From: Azospira oryzae
GTDB taxonomy: Bacteria > Pseudomonadota > Gammaproteobacteria > Burkholderiales > Rhodocyclaceae
Reading direction: 5' to 3'
NCBI RefSeq assembly: GCF_004217225.1
Contig: NZ_SHKM01000001.1
Location: 186,001 to 250,000 of the forward strand
Length of the DNA: 64,000 nt
The position numbers were made by a program, and so were the translations under genes. The notes beneath the pieces are model-generated. The model had not been told where the DNA came from and did no database searches. It saw only the letters and a program-made list of their open reading frames with translations. This document shows, piece by piece, positions 26,392 through 34,128 of this stretch (position 1 is the stretch's first letter; each line of letters starts with the position of its first letter).

Positions 26392-28434
26392 ATGCCGACC
26401 GCCAAGGGGTTCCGTCAGCAGCTGAAGCGCTACTACCTGCTTTATACGGTCGGCTTCCTGGCCTTCGTCGCAGTCCTCGCCTTCCTCGAGCACCTGGGGC
26501 TGCCGCCCCGCTGGATCGGCTACGCCTTCCTCCTGTTCACCATCCTCATCTACGCCACCATCGGCGTCATGAGCCGTACCGCCGATGTCTCCGAGTATTA
26601 CGTGGCGGGGCGGCGGGTGCCGGCCCTGTTCAACGGCATGGCCACCGGGGCCGACTGGATGTCCGCCGCCTCCTTCATCGGCATGGCTGGCACCCTCTAC
26701 CTGACTGGCTACCAGGGCCTGGCCTACATCATGGGCTGGACCGGCGGCTACGTGCTGGTGGCCCTGTTCCTGGCGCCCTATCTGCGCAAGTTCGGGCAAT
26801 ACACCATCCCCGACTTCCTCGCCGTGCGCTACGGCGGCAACGCGCCCCGCCTGGTGGGCGTGGCGGCGGCCATCATCGCCTCCTTCGTCTATGTGGTGGC
26901 CCAGATCTACGGCGTCGGGCTGATCACCAGCCGCTTCGTCAGCCTGCAGTTCGAGATCGGCGTCTTCGTCGGCCTCGCCGGCATCCTGGTGTGCTCCTTC
27001 CTCGGCGGCATGCGGGCCGTGACCTGGACCCAGGTGGCCCAGTACGTGATCCTCATCATCGCCTACGTGACGCCGGTGGCCCTGCTGTCCTTCCAGATCA
27101 CCAGCGTGCCGGTGCCCCAGCTGGTGTACGGGGAAGTGCTGCAGGAAGTGGGCAAGCTGGAGGAAAAGCTATTCGAGACTCCGGCCGAGCAGGAGGTGCG
27201 GGGCCTGTACCGGGAGCGGGCCGACGCCTACTACGAGAAGATCATGCGCCTGCCCGTTTCCCTGGCGGAAGAGCGGCAGCGCCTGACCATGCGCATCAAC
27301 GCCCTCAAGGAAGAGAACGCCCCCATGCGCGAGGTGGTGGCCTTGGAGCGGCTGCGGCGGGACCTGCCGGCCAACGCGGAGGAGGCGCGGGAGCGCTGGG
27401 ACGCGGCCATGCACGCCGCCGCCGACCGGGGCGCCATGCCCATCCGCCACGCCGAGGCCTTCCCCGGGCGCAGCGAGGCCGAATCCTCGGCCGCCCGGCT
27501 CAACTTCCTCACCCTCATGTTCTGCCTCATGGTGGGCACCGCCGCCTTGCCCCACGTCCTGATGCGCTACTACACCACGCCCACGGTGAAGGAGGCGCGG
27601 GAGTCGGTGACCTGGTCCCTCTTCTTCATCCTGCTGCTGTACTTTACCGCCCCGGCCTACGCCGTGTTCGCCAAGTACGAGGTCTATTCGACCCTGATCA
27701 ACACCCCCATCGCCCACCTGCCGTCCTGGGTGGCGGCCTGGGGCAAGGTGGGGCTGGTGGCCATCGAGGACATCAACCACGACGGCCTGCTGCAACTGGC
27801 GGAACTGTCCCTCAACCCGGACGTGATCGTCCTGGCGACGCCGGAGATCGCCGGCCTGCCCTACGTCATCTCCGGTCTGGTGGCGGCCGGCGGCCTGGCG
27901 GCCGCCCTGTCCACGGCCGACGGCCTGCTGCTGACCATCGCCGGTTCCCTCTCCCACGACGTCTATTACAAGATCATCCAGCCCCGGGCCTCGACCCAGT
28001 GGCGCCTGGTCATTTCCAAGTCCCTGCTGCTGGTGACGGCGGTGCTGGCGGCCACGGTGGCGGCCCAGCGGCCCGCCACCATCCTCTACATGGTGGCCTG
28101 GGCCTTCTCCATCGCCGCCGCCGCTTTTTTCCCGGCCCTGGTCATCGGCATCTTCTGGAAGCGGGCCAACCGGGCCGGCGCCGTCTCCGGCATGGTGGTG
28201 GGCCTGCTCATCACCGTCTATTACATGGTGCGGGTGCAGTTCGATTCCGTGCCCTGGCTCGGCCTGCGCGGCATCGGCATGGAGCCCTGGTTCGGCATCC
28301 AGTCCACCTCGGCCGGCGTCTGGGGCGTACCGGCGGGCTTCCTCACCATCGTCGTCGTCAGTCTGCTGACCAGGCCGCCCTCCCGGGAGGTGCAGGACTT
28401 CGTCGAGCAGGTGCACTATCCGCAACTGCGCTGA
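26392..28434 (+). CDS. Sodium:solute symporter (acetate/organic-acid type) with large insertion
   Basis: 680 residues, longer than the usual 500-580 of the family. The conserved core appears as SEYYVAGRRVPALFNGMATGADWMSAASFIGMAG near 60-100 and ALPHVLMRYYTTPTVKEARES near 385-405. Between them, residues about 250-360 are a hydrophilic, charged, helix-prone insertion after membrane helix six, seen in the VC_2705-like subfamily. Partner of the small DUF4212 protein encoded 43 bases downstream. With acs nearby, acetate or a similar acid is the likely substrate, by inference. A GGAGG ribosome site precedes the ATG. Confidence 0.9.
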   Translation: MPTAKGFRQQLKRYYLLYTVGFLAFVAVLAFLEHLGLPPRWIGYAFLLFTILIYATIGVMSRTADVSEYYVAGRRVPALFNGMATGADWMSAASFIGMAGTLYLTGYQGLAYIMGWTGGYVLVALFLAPYLRKFGQYTIPDFLAVRYGGNAPRLVGVAAAIIASFVYVVAQIYGVGLITSRFVSLQFEIGVFVGLAGILVCSFLGGMRAVTWTQVAQYVILIIAYVTPVALLSFQITSVPVPQLVYGEVLQEVGKLEEKLFETPAEQEVRGLYRERADAYYEKIMRLPVSLAEERQRLTMRINALKEENAPMREVVALERLRRDLPANAEEARERWDAAMHAAADRGAMPIRHAEAFPGRSEAESSAARLNFLTLMFCLMVGTAALPHVLMRYYTTPTVKEARESVTWSLFFILLLYFTAPAYAVFAKYEVYSTLINTPIAHLPSWVAAWGKVGLVAIEDINHDGLLQLAELSLNPDVIVLATPEIAGLPYVISGLVAAGGLAAALSTADGLLLTIAGSLSHDVYYKIIQPRASTQWRLVISKSLLLVTAVLAATVAAQRPATILYMVAWAFSIAAAAFFPALVIGIFWKRANRAGAVSGMVVGLLITVYYMVRVQFDSVPWLGLRGIGMEPWFGIQSTSAGVWGVPAGFLTIVVVSLLTRPPSREVQDFVEQVHYPQLR

Positions 28435-28477
28435 GGCCCCGGGGCATTCCGGGGCGCCGCCGCCACAGGGGACAGCC

Positions 28478-28744
28478 ATGCAACTTACAGATCGGCATCG
28501 GGAATACTGGCGCAAGAACCTGCGCATGACGGCGCTGCTGCTGGCCATCTGGTTCCTGGTCACCTACGTGGTCAGCTACTTCGCCCGGGAACTCAACGAG
28601 TTCACCGTGCTGGGCTTTCCCCTGGGCTTCTACATGGGGGCCCAGGGCTCCCTGGTGGTCTATGTGCTGATCATCTGGTTCTACGCCCGCTACATGAACC
28701 GGCTGGACCACCAGTACGGCGTCCATGAAGGGGGCCGCGACTAG
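28478..28744 (+). CDS. DUF4212 small membrane subunit of the symporter
   Basis: 88 residues with two membrane segments (MTALLLAIWFLVTYVVSYF and LVVYVLIIWFYARYMNRLD) and the conserved FPLGFYMGAQGS loop. Typical partner of symporters of the neighbouring subfamily; it probably stabilises the transporter. A GGGGACAG stretch stands in for the ribosome site. Last gene of the operon. Confidence 0.9.
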   Translation: MQLTDRHREYWRKNLRMTALLLAIWFLVTYVVSYFARELNEFTVLGFPLGFYMGAQGSLVVYVLIIWFYARYMNRLDHQYGVHEGGRD

Positions 28745-28765
28745 CGTCCGCCCGGGCGGGGCGTT

Positions 28766-29353
28766 TCAGGCCTCCAGGTGGGCCACCAGGGATAGCAGCT
28801 GCGGATGCTCTCCATCCCGCATCAGCTGCCGTGCCAGTCGGGGCTCGAAGGCCGCCAGGCGCCGGGCGATGCGTTCGCTCTCCTGGTGCCGGCCGGCATG
28901 GTGGTAGGCCATGCCCAGGTGGTAGTAGGCGATGCCGTTTATGGGCTGCAGCTCCACCGCCTTTTCCAGGGCCGTCGCCGCTGCTTCGTGTTCGCCCAGG
29001 GTGGCATGGGCCAGCCCCTTGCCGTACCAGGCCCGGTCCAGCTGCGGATTGAGGCCCAGAGCGACGTCGAAGGCGGCGATGGCCTGCCGGGGCCGGCCCA
29101 GCCGGTCCCGCACGTAACCCAGGTTGAAGTGGTGCTCACCACGCTCCGGCGCCAGGGAGGCGGAGCTGGCGTACCAGGCCTCGGCTTCCTCAAGGCGTTC
29201 CTGGCGGGTGGCAAGATAACCCAGGCAGGCCGCCGTGGCCGCTGCTGGGGCATGGCGAAAGGCCTCCTGATAGGCAGCGTAGGCCGCCCCATCCCGGCCG
29301 AGGAAATGCAGCAGCCAGCCGTGCAGGCGGTGGAGCCAGGGGCCAAGTGGCAT
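28766..29353 (-). CDS. TPR-repeat protein
   Basis: 195 residues from the ATG at 29353 (MPLGPW), 9 bases after GGGAG; an ATG at 29362 would abut that site. At least four tetratricopeptide repeats are visible (HHFNLGYVRDRLGRPRQAI, AWYGKGLAHATLGEHEAAA, AYYHLGMAYHHAGRHQES). No signal peptide. A protein-interaction scaffold; partner unknown. Divergent from the small membrane protein gene at 29455. Confidence 0.85.
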   Translation of the reverse strand: MPLGPWLHRLHGWLLHFLGRDGAAYAAYQEAFRHAPAAATAACLGYLATRQERLEEAEAWYASSASLAPERGEHHFNLGYVRDRLGRPRQAIAAFDVALGLNPQLDRAWYGKGLAHATLGEHEAAATALEKAVELQPINGIAYYHLGMAYHHAGRHQESERIARRLAAFEPRLARQLMRDGEHPQLLSLVAHLEA

Positions 29354-29454
29354 CGTTTTCATCTCCCGTGCCCGGGGCAGCGCTGCGGGCGCGCCTGGCA
29401 TAAAATTCCGTCAGCCCACGGCATGGCGCCGTGGCCCCTTCAGTGTGAGGACCC

Positions 29455-29748
29455 ATGGTATCCGCCGCTCTCCTGCTTGTCAGCGTTCTGCGCGCCCTGA
29501 TCGAAGTGGCCGGGCTGTGCCTGCTCGGCCAGGGCGTGCTGGCGCTCCTCGCCGGCAGCCGCCGGGAGGGCAATCCCATCTACCAGATGTTCCGCATCGT
29601 CACCCGTCCCGCCCTGCTGCTGATGCGCCGTCTGGCACCCCGGGTGATCCTGGACCGGCACCTGCCCCTGCTGACTTTTTTCGTCCTCTTCTGGCTGTGG
29701 ATCATCCTTGCCTATTTGCGCCAGCTCATCGCCCTGGAAGCAAATTGA
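29455..29748 (+). CDS. Small membrane protein (YggT-like)
   Basis: 97 residues with two to three hydrophobic segments: AALLLVSVLRALIEVAGLCLL near the start and LLTFFVLFWLWIILAYL at the end, with a positively charged loop between. The overall pattern resembles YggT-type proteins but no diagnostic motif is certain. Monocistronic, followed by tRNA-Ser. Confidence 0.7.
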   Translation: MVSAALLLVSVLRALIEVAGLCLLGQGVLALLAGSRREGNPIYQMFRIVTRPALLLMRRLAPRVILDRHLPLLTFFVLFWLWIILAYLRQLIALEAN

Positions 29749-29767
29749 GCGATCCGGCGAAAATGTT

Positions 29768-29795
29768 TTGCGTTATTCAAAAGCTTCGCTATAAT
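29768..29795 (+). promoter_or_regulatory. tRNA-Ser promoter
   Basis: TTGCGT (29768-29773), 16-base spacer, perfect TATAAT (29790-29795), 13 bases before the tRNA 5' end. Confidence 0.8.
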
Positions 29796-29808
29796 GCGCG
29801 GCTTCCGC

Positions 29809-29899
29809 GGAGAGGTGGATGAGTGGTTTAAGTCGCACGCCTGGAAAGCGTGTTCAGGGTAATACCCTGACGGGGGTTCGAATCCCCCCCTCTCCGCCA
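29809..29899 (+). tRNA. tRNA-Ser(GGA)
   Basis: 91 bases including encoded CCA. The acceptor GGAGAGG pairs with CCTCTCC before GCCA. The anticodon loop reads CT-GGA-AA, and a long variable arm (TTCAGGGTAATACCCTGA region) marks a class II serine tRNA. The T loop is GGTTCGAATCC. Its 3' end is the integration site of the island: the last 10 bases recur at 37722-37731. Confidence 0.96.
29890..29899 (+). repeat. attL, end of tRNA-Ser
   Basis: CTCTCCGCCA, identical to attR at 37722-37731. It forms the 3' acceptor strand and CCA end of tRNA-Ser, so integration leaves the tRNA intact. Confidence 0.85.
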
Positions 29900-29909
29900 G
29901 AATACTGGC

Positions 29910-29959
29910 AAGCCCGATTTCTAAGCCTAATCAATAGGTTGTAGAACTCGGGCTTTTTG
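29910..29959 (+). terminator. Island-borne terminator for tRNA-Ser
   Basis: AAGCCCGA (29910-29917) pairs with TCGGGCTT (29948-29955) around an inner AAGCCTA/TAGGTT stem, then TTTTT. It replaces the native tRNA terminator now at 37743-37773. Confidence 0.7.
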
Positions 29960-29961
29960 TT

Positions 29962-29987
29962 TTTACCACACGCGTTTACCACACGCG
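29962..29987 (+). repeat. Left integrase arm-type repeats
   Basis: TTTACCACACGCG twice in tandem (29962-29974, 29975-29987), period 13. The same motif and period occur at 37628-37653 inside the right end. Confidence 0.78.
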
Positions 29988-30010
29988 AGCCCGTCTCCTC
30001 CAGATTGTAT

Positions 30011-31000
30011 ATGGCCGCAACCTCAGATACTTCCGAAGCGCCACAACGCAACTTCCATGAAGAGATTGACGCCTACATCTCTAAGATGCAAGCGTTGGCA
30101 GCCATTGCGAATTTGCAGTCATCGACTCAGAGACTCCATCCGCTGTTTGCCACCCTCGAAACTCTTTCACGTTTGCGCAAAGCGTGGATTACGCCTCAGG
30201 GGTTGAGGGTAGAGAAACTTGGGCCAAACCCTCAGGTAGTTGTGCGCCAACTGCTGCATGTATTGAATGCGTTGTCGGTCTATGGATATGACCGGATGTA
30301 CTGGCGAGCAGATGGATACTTTGAGGAGTTGGAACAAAACGAAGTCAATAGAAAGTTCATTCGTAGTCGCTTGCCCCAACCTGAACACTACGAGGCCACC
30401 ATCTCAGAGTTGGCCTACTGGGGATGGCTCAAAGCGCGTGGACTGTCCCCTTGTCTCATGGAGGAGGAAGGCAAGCCCGATTTACTCGTGGGCCACGACC
30501 AAACAGGTGATCCGGTCTTCTGTGATGTAAAGGCGATTCTTCCCGATACGCATCCCAAGCGAGTTGAGAAGGTCATCAAAAAGGCAAACGAACAGATAAA
30601 GAACGTTGCGGGAGAAACTACAAAAGGATTTTGTCTGATCCGAATAGTTTCCCCCGTTGTTCGCCTTCCGGTCATTTCCGATACGGGACAGGGCAATCTT
30701 TGGCTGAAGCCAGAGCAAGGTAATCGCAATCCCTCAGGTGTTCCGTATGAGATCGCTGAGTTCTACGACAGAGCGGCGAAACTGCTGAGTTCGCAAAACT
30801 GCCGCTCAGTTGCTAAGGTCGTTCTCACTTGGGAGGAGCAACTTGTGATTGGAAATATCCCCGGCTGGGTAACTATCCATGGGGTTCGGAATAGCTGCCA
30901 GGTTGACCACGCGAATGCGCGTCAAAACATCACGTTGGATGTTGATCTTCTACCAAAAGCAACAATCGCCTCTAATATCAACCTCGTTCCACGGCTTTAG
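30011..31000 (+). CDS. Stand-alone PD-(D/E)XK nuclease-like protein, unknown role
   Basis: 329 residues from the ATG at 30011; a TTG start farther up would run through the arm repeats and is rejected. No known gene recognised. The N-terminal 130 residues are mostly helical. A nuclease-like core follows: E133 in ISELAYWGWL, P156-D157 in GKPDLLVG, D172-V-K174 in FCDVKAI and KKANEQIK (190-197). Spacing and order match PD-(D/E)XK folds, including the helix with Lys/Gln. The C-terminus is beta-rich. As cargo next to restriction genes, a defence function is possible but unproven. Confidence 0.72.
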   Translation: MAATSDTSEAPQRNFHEEIDAYISKMQALAAIANLQSSTQRLHPLFATLETLSRLRKAWITPQGLRVEKLGPNPQVVVRQLLHVLNALSVYGYDRMYWRADGYFEELEQNEVNRKFIRSRLPQPEHYEATISELAYWGWLKARGLSPCLMEEEGKPDLLVGHDQTGDPVFCDVKAILPDTHPKRVEKVIKKANEQIKNVAGETTKGFCLIRIVSPVVRLPVISDTGQGNLWLKPEQGNRNPSGVPYEIAEFYDRAAKLLSSQNCRSVAKVVLTWEEQLVIGNIPGWVTIHGVRNSCQVDHANARQNITLDVDLLPKATIASNINLVPRL

Positions 31001-31033
31001 CCTCCGTGAATCAGATCGTAACGTGATGAACTG

Positions 31034-31870
31034 TCATGCAGCATTCCTGACGAGAAGGCCGTAGTCTGCCGGGTTGATCCTGTGGCCGAAGGTCGGAAAA
31101 AGAGAATCCTTCAGAACCTTGCGATCAGTGTAACCAGCACAGAACAAGCTGGCAGCCACGTCATAGCAGCGGCTGTACAAAACCAGATCGTCAGTCGTAA
31201 GGACATCGCGTATTCCTCGGTTTCCGCCAAGAGCCTCGCGCCAGTGACCGGCGGGGTAGCCCGTCAGCACTTCACAGACAAGGCTTTTGATCGACTTCTC
31301 CCAGTCGTTTGCGACAACAAAGGTCAAGTCCCGCCTGATGTTGCCCTGTTTGGCTGCTTCGGCTGCTTTCTTGATGCAGTGGTGGGTCAATTCGTTGTCA
31401 GTGCTGACCAGAGTTGCAACCCTCACGGGGAGATGCTTGGCAAGGCGAAGGGCGAGGTCTTCCATGTCGAGGAAGTAGTCACGGACATCGCGTCCTTCAG
31501 GGGTGTTTGCCATCATCGCCAGATGGGCGGCAATGTCACGGCTCAGGGTGTAGTCGGTGCGGGGGCGTCCGGTTCCGCCCTTGGTGACTTTTGCAGAGAT
31601 TTCTGCAAAACCATTGTCATTGCCGAGCAACGGCTTGATGTTGTGATCAACCCACATGTTGAACCTGCCATGTGGTTTGCCGATACGCTCCCAGAGCTTT
31701 CGGGCATCCATGCAGGGTGCCTTGCGGTTCTCGACGATGGGCAGCACACGCCGAGTGTTCATCATTCGCTGGGCTTGCTCTTCGGTAAAGCCGAGGGTCA
31801 CCAGTTCAGCCTTGGGGCAGTTGTTCGGGGTGAAGGCAAGGGATTTGCCGGTACGTTTGGATTTGGACAT
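31034..31870 (-). CDS. AntA/AntB-domain phage antirepressor
   Basis: 278 residues from the ATG at 31870 (MSKSKRTGKS), AGGA 9 bases upstream. Residues about 53-136 match the AntA/AntB domain (MDARKLWERIGKPHGRFNMWVDHNI, GRPRTDYTLSRDIAAHLAMMANTPEGRDVRDYF), found in phage antirepressors that inactivate a repressor. The C-terminal half is unlike known Ant partners. The 5' leader folds into a nested hairpin. No repressor gene was seen, so the target may be a helper phage repressor or a distant gene. Confidence 0.85.
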   Translation of the reverse strand: MSKSKRTGKSLAFTPNNCPKAELVTLGFTEEQAQRMMNTRRVLPIVENRKAPCMDARKLWERIGKPHGRFNMWVDHNIKPLLGNDNGFAEISAKVTKGGTGRPRTDYTLSRDIAAHLAMMANTPEGRDVRDYFLDMEDLALRLAKHLPVRVATLVSTDNELTHHCIKKAAEAAKQGNIRRDLTFVVANDWEKSIKSLVCEVLTGYPAGHWREALGGNRGIRDVLTTDDLVLYSRCYDVAASLFCAGYTDRKVLKDSLFPTFGHRINPADYGLLVRNAA

Positions 31871-31885
31871 AAGCAGTTTTCCTAT

Positions 31886-31970
31886 CGGTAAAACCCGCGT
31901 GAAGCCCCTCCATGTCAGCCACCAGCCCCCACTGCAAGGGGAACTGACATGGCAACACACGGGCTTTACG
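31886..31970 (-). ncRNA. Nested hairpin leader upstream of the antirepressor
   Basis: Three coaxial stems: outer 31888-31901 with 31956-31969 (12 of 14 positions pair), middle CCATGTCAG/CTGACATGG (31910-31918 with 31944-31952, perfect 9 bp), inner CCCC/GGGG (31927-31930 with 31938-31941). The base ends 18 bases before the antirepressor ATG. Placement recalls the c4-type antisense RNAs that control antirepressor genes in P1/P4-like phages; that identity is a hypothesis. Confidence 0.55.
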
Positions 31971-31989
31971 GATCGGGCTGGTTAAGGGA

Positions 31990-32640
31990 ATGGCCTTGGG
32001 GAGGCCGGAGTGAGATTCACAGGAACACCGAAGTGGTCACGCTCGGTTCTTCGCCGGGTGGCCTTCGGTATCACCTGTGTTGGGTCTTCATCTTGGTTAT
32101 TCATGGATGAAGAACATGGAGGTGGTGTCACCTCGGAAAGATGCTGGTCTCTCCGATGTGAAACCTCAGGGGAGTCTCCGGTGGCCCCATCGGTACCACC
32201 AGCGTTGATACTGAAGAGGTATATCTTCAGGTATCACCAGAGCATGGTCTCGGTTGTACCCCCCTTACCCCCCATCACCGCGTCCCTGAGCAACATCGAG
32301 CAGGTTGTTGTTGGCCTTGGTCGTCGTCGTTCAGGTAGTCACCCTGGCTGCTGCCTTGATGGGTGACACGTCGCCTGTCTCAATGGCCGTGCCCTTCTGC
32401 ACGACCACCAACTGTGCCAAGTTCAACCCCATGCCCTGTGTCATGGCTGCCGCTTGGAGGCGTAAAGAGGTGGGTAAGGGAGAAGCGAAACCTGCTCATC
32501 GGATGCTCGAACTGGCATCACCGTCGCACGGCCTTCGGAGTCCCCCCGGAAGGGCTGTTCCTTCCTATGGGGTGGCCTAATCGAAAAGCTTATAAAAATC
32601 AGTTGGTTGCCAAAGTCATAAAATGACGATTGGCTGTCTT
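31990..32640. other. Noncoding island region with GGT-N3-ACC palindromes
   Basis: About 650 bases without a credible gene on either strand. It contains GGT-N3-ACC at 32067-32075, 32124-32132, 32192-32200, 32230-32238 and 32252-32260, and stem-loops TCTTCATC/GATGAAGA (32085-32113) and CTGAAGA/TCTTCAG (32211-32230). Together these could be an operator cluster or an iteron-like replication origin. The rest of the stretch shows no clear structure. Confidence 0.5.
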
Positions 32641-32688
32641 GTTTCGTGGCCTTGTACGGTCAGCAAAGAAGCCCATAAAACGCGCTAC

Positions 32689-32745
32689 AAGCCGTTTTCT
32701 TAGCTTAGAAATGGGTTGGTATTGCCCGGTCTCAAAAAACGGCTT
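32689..32745. repeat. 10-bp inverted repeat 3' of the resolvase gene
   Basis: AAGCCGTTTT (32689-32698) and AAAACGGCTT (32736-32745), about 37 bases apart, 35 bases beyond the resolvase stop. It may be a terminator-like structure or a recombination-related repeat. Confidence 0.45.
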
Positions 32746-32779
32746 CTGTGTACCTTTGCATTCGTCTGGGTGGTATTGG

Positions 32780-33367
32780 TCAGGCGGTGGAAGTCTCGCT
32801 CTCCCTGATCCGCATGATCGTTTGGCGGCTGGTGTTGAAGTCACGGGCAAGCGCAGCAACAGCTTCACCCTGCTGGAGACGCTGAAGGACTTCGGCCCGT
32901 TGCTCTTCGGTCAGAGCGGTGGGGCGGCCACAGTGCTTTCCTTCCGCTTTGGCTCTGGTGAGTCCCTGCTGGGTACGTTCGATCAACAGGTCGCGTTCAA
33001 ACTCGGCAACAGCGGCGAGAACCTGCATAGTCATCTTCCCTGCTGAACTTGTCAGATCAACACCGCCCAAAGCAAGGCAATGAACCCTGACGCCAATCTG
33101 GGCCAGTGCTTCGACAGTTGCCCTAACATCCATCGCATTACGTCCAAGGCGGTCGAGCTTGGTGACAACGAGGATGTCTCCTTCTTCGAGTCGGTCAAGG
33201 AGCTTGGCAAAGGCTGGACGTGCGGAGGCTTGGGTGGAGCCACTGATGCACTCAGAGACGATTCTCTTGGGGTCGATGTTGAATCCTGCCGCTTTGATTT
33301 CCTGAACCTGATTGTCGGTGGTCTGATCGGTAGTGGAGACGCGGCAGTAAGCGAAGAGACGGGACAT
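32780..33367 (-). CDS. Serine recombinase (resolvase/invertase)
   Basis: 195 residues from the ATG at 33367 ([11 protein letters not shown]), GAGG 6 bases upstream. Catalytic Ser is S11 in YCRVSTTDQ; the TKLDRLGRN segment (about 67-75) supplies active-site arginines. The long E helix ([29 protein letters not shown]) leads to a C-terminal helix-turn-helix ending in [16 protein letters not shown]. The protein looks intact and typical in length. Directly upstream lies a res-like site. It may resolve element dimers or invert DNA. Confidence 0.92.
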   Translation of the reverse strand: MSRLFAYCRVSTTDQTTDNQVQEIKAAGFNIDPKRIVSECISGSTQASARPAFAKLLDRLEEGDILVVTKLDRLGRNAMDVRATVEALAQIGVRVHCLALGGVDLTSSAGKMTMQVLAAVAEFERDLLIERTQQGLTRAKAEGKHCGRPTALTEEQRAEVLQRLQQGEAVAALARDFNTSRQTIMRIRESETSTA

Positions 33368-33392
33368 GGACAACCTCGTATGTACGAAAACG

Positions 33393-33465
33393 ATGTCCGT
33401 ATTTTCAATATGTCCGAAATTCGTGTCAAGCTATGTTTCGGACATGCCTGGGCGAGGTGTCCGTA
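33393..33465. promoter_or_regulatory. Predicted res site of the resolvase
   Basis: Four TGTCCG(T/A)A half-sites: 33394-33401, 33411-33418, the inverted 33437-33444 and 33458-33465. The middle pair forms a perfect 10-bp inverted repeat (ATGTCCGAAA/TTTCGGACAT, 33410-33419 with 33436-33445). Position just upstream of the resolvase fits res and autoregulation. Confidence 0.68.
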
Positions 33466-33593
33466 AGGGGTCGGTTTTGAACAATGACCTGAGAGGTAAT
33501 GCCGATCAAAGGTGGTCATCGGTCGGAAAGTCTGCTCAGCGATTGTGTGCAGAGAAAGAAAGCCGTGGTTGGCTTCTGAGACGCGAGGGGGTA

Positions 33594-33659
33594 GAGGGGG
33601 GGAAATCGTCAGGCCTCAATCTAACGATTCCCCTCTGAGATTTTTGCGGCGTTTTCAAG
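33594..33659 (+). repeat. Direct repeat left of the restriction-modification cassette
   Basis: Contains (G)AAATCGTCAGG, AACGATTCCCCTCTGAGA and CGTTTTCA. The same three blocks recur in order at 36224-36296, with the last two at identical spacing (27 bases). Forms a GGGG(A)AATCGT/ACGATTCCCC stem-loop. No gene ends here. Confidence 0.72.
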
Positions 33660-33714
33660 CCGACATTTTCCGACAGTCATCGCGTGTCAGGTGCGGCTAT
33701 GGGACAATGCTCAG

Positions 33715-34128
33715 ATGGTAGACACTCGCACTGCACAGAAGCGTAGCGAGATCATGTCGAAAGTTCGCTCGAAGCACACAAAGCCTGAGCTTTTGGTGCG
33801 ACGAATGATTTTTGGCATGGGGTATCGTTACCGTCTGCATGTCGTTTCATTGCCCGGAAAGCCAGACATCGTGATGGTTGGGAGGCGGAAGATTATCGAT
33901 GTGCGGGGTTGCTTTTGGCATGGGCACGAAGGGTGTAGGTACGGAAGGTTGCCAAAGACCAGAGAGAATTTCTGGGGGGCAAAAGTTGAGCGTAATCGAG
34001 AGCGGGATAGGCTGAATCAGACCAAACTGGAGTGCGCCGGTTGGCGTGTGCTGGTGGTCTGGCAGTGCGAGTTAAAGAATCAGGAAGTACTGAAGGCAAA
34101 GCTGCATGAGTTCATCGAAGCAAAATAA
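33715..34128 (+). CDS. vsr: Vsr-type very-short-patch mismatch endonuclease
   Basis: Nicks next to T:G mismatches arising from deamination of 5-methylcytosine. 137 residues from the ATG at 33715 (MVDTRTAQKRSEIMSKVRSKHTKPE). Catalytic Asp is D51 in LPGKPDIVMVG; the zinc-binding/active-site cluster GCFWHGHEGC (65-74) and the WRVLVVWQCEL strand are standard. It precedes and overlaps the C5-methyltransferase gene by 23 bases, which it serves. Confidence 0.94.
   Translation: MVDTRTAQKRSEIMSKVRSKHTKPELLVRRMIFGMGYRYRLHVVSLPGKPDIVMVGRRKIIDVRGCFWHGHEGCRYGRLPKTRENFWGAKVERNRERDRLNQTKLECAGWRVLVVWQCELKNQEVLKAKLHEFIEAK

Noticed and set aside
29957-30010. Longer start (TTG at 29957) for the orphan nuclease-like protein
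   Set aside because: It would code through the tandem integrase arm repeats and lacks a ribosome site.
29854-30051. Small minus-strand frame ending in GGEGGIRTPVRVLP
   Set aside because: It is the antisense of tRNA-Ser, a well-known spurious translation.
32010-32366. Plus-strand frame in the island noncoding region
   Set aside because: No ribosome site, no domain, and it contains the palindromes and stem-loops that better explain the sequence.
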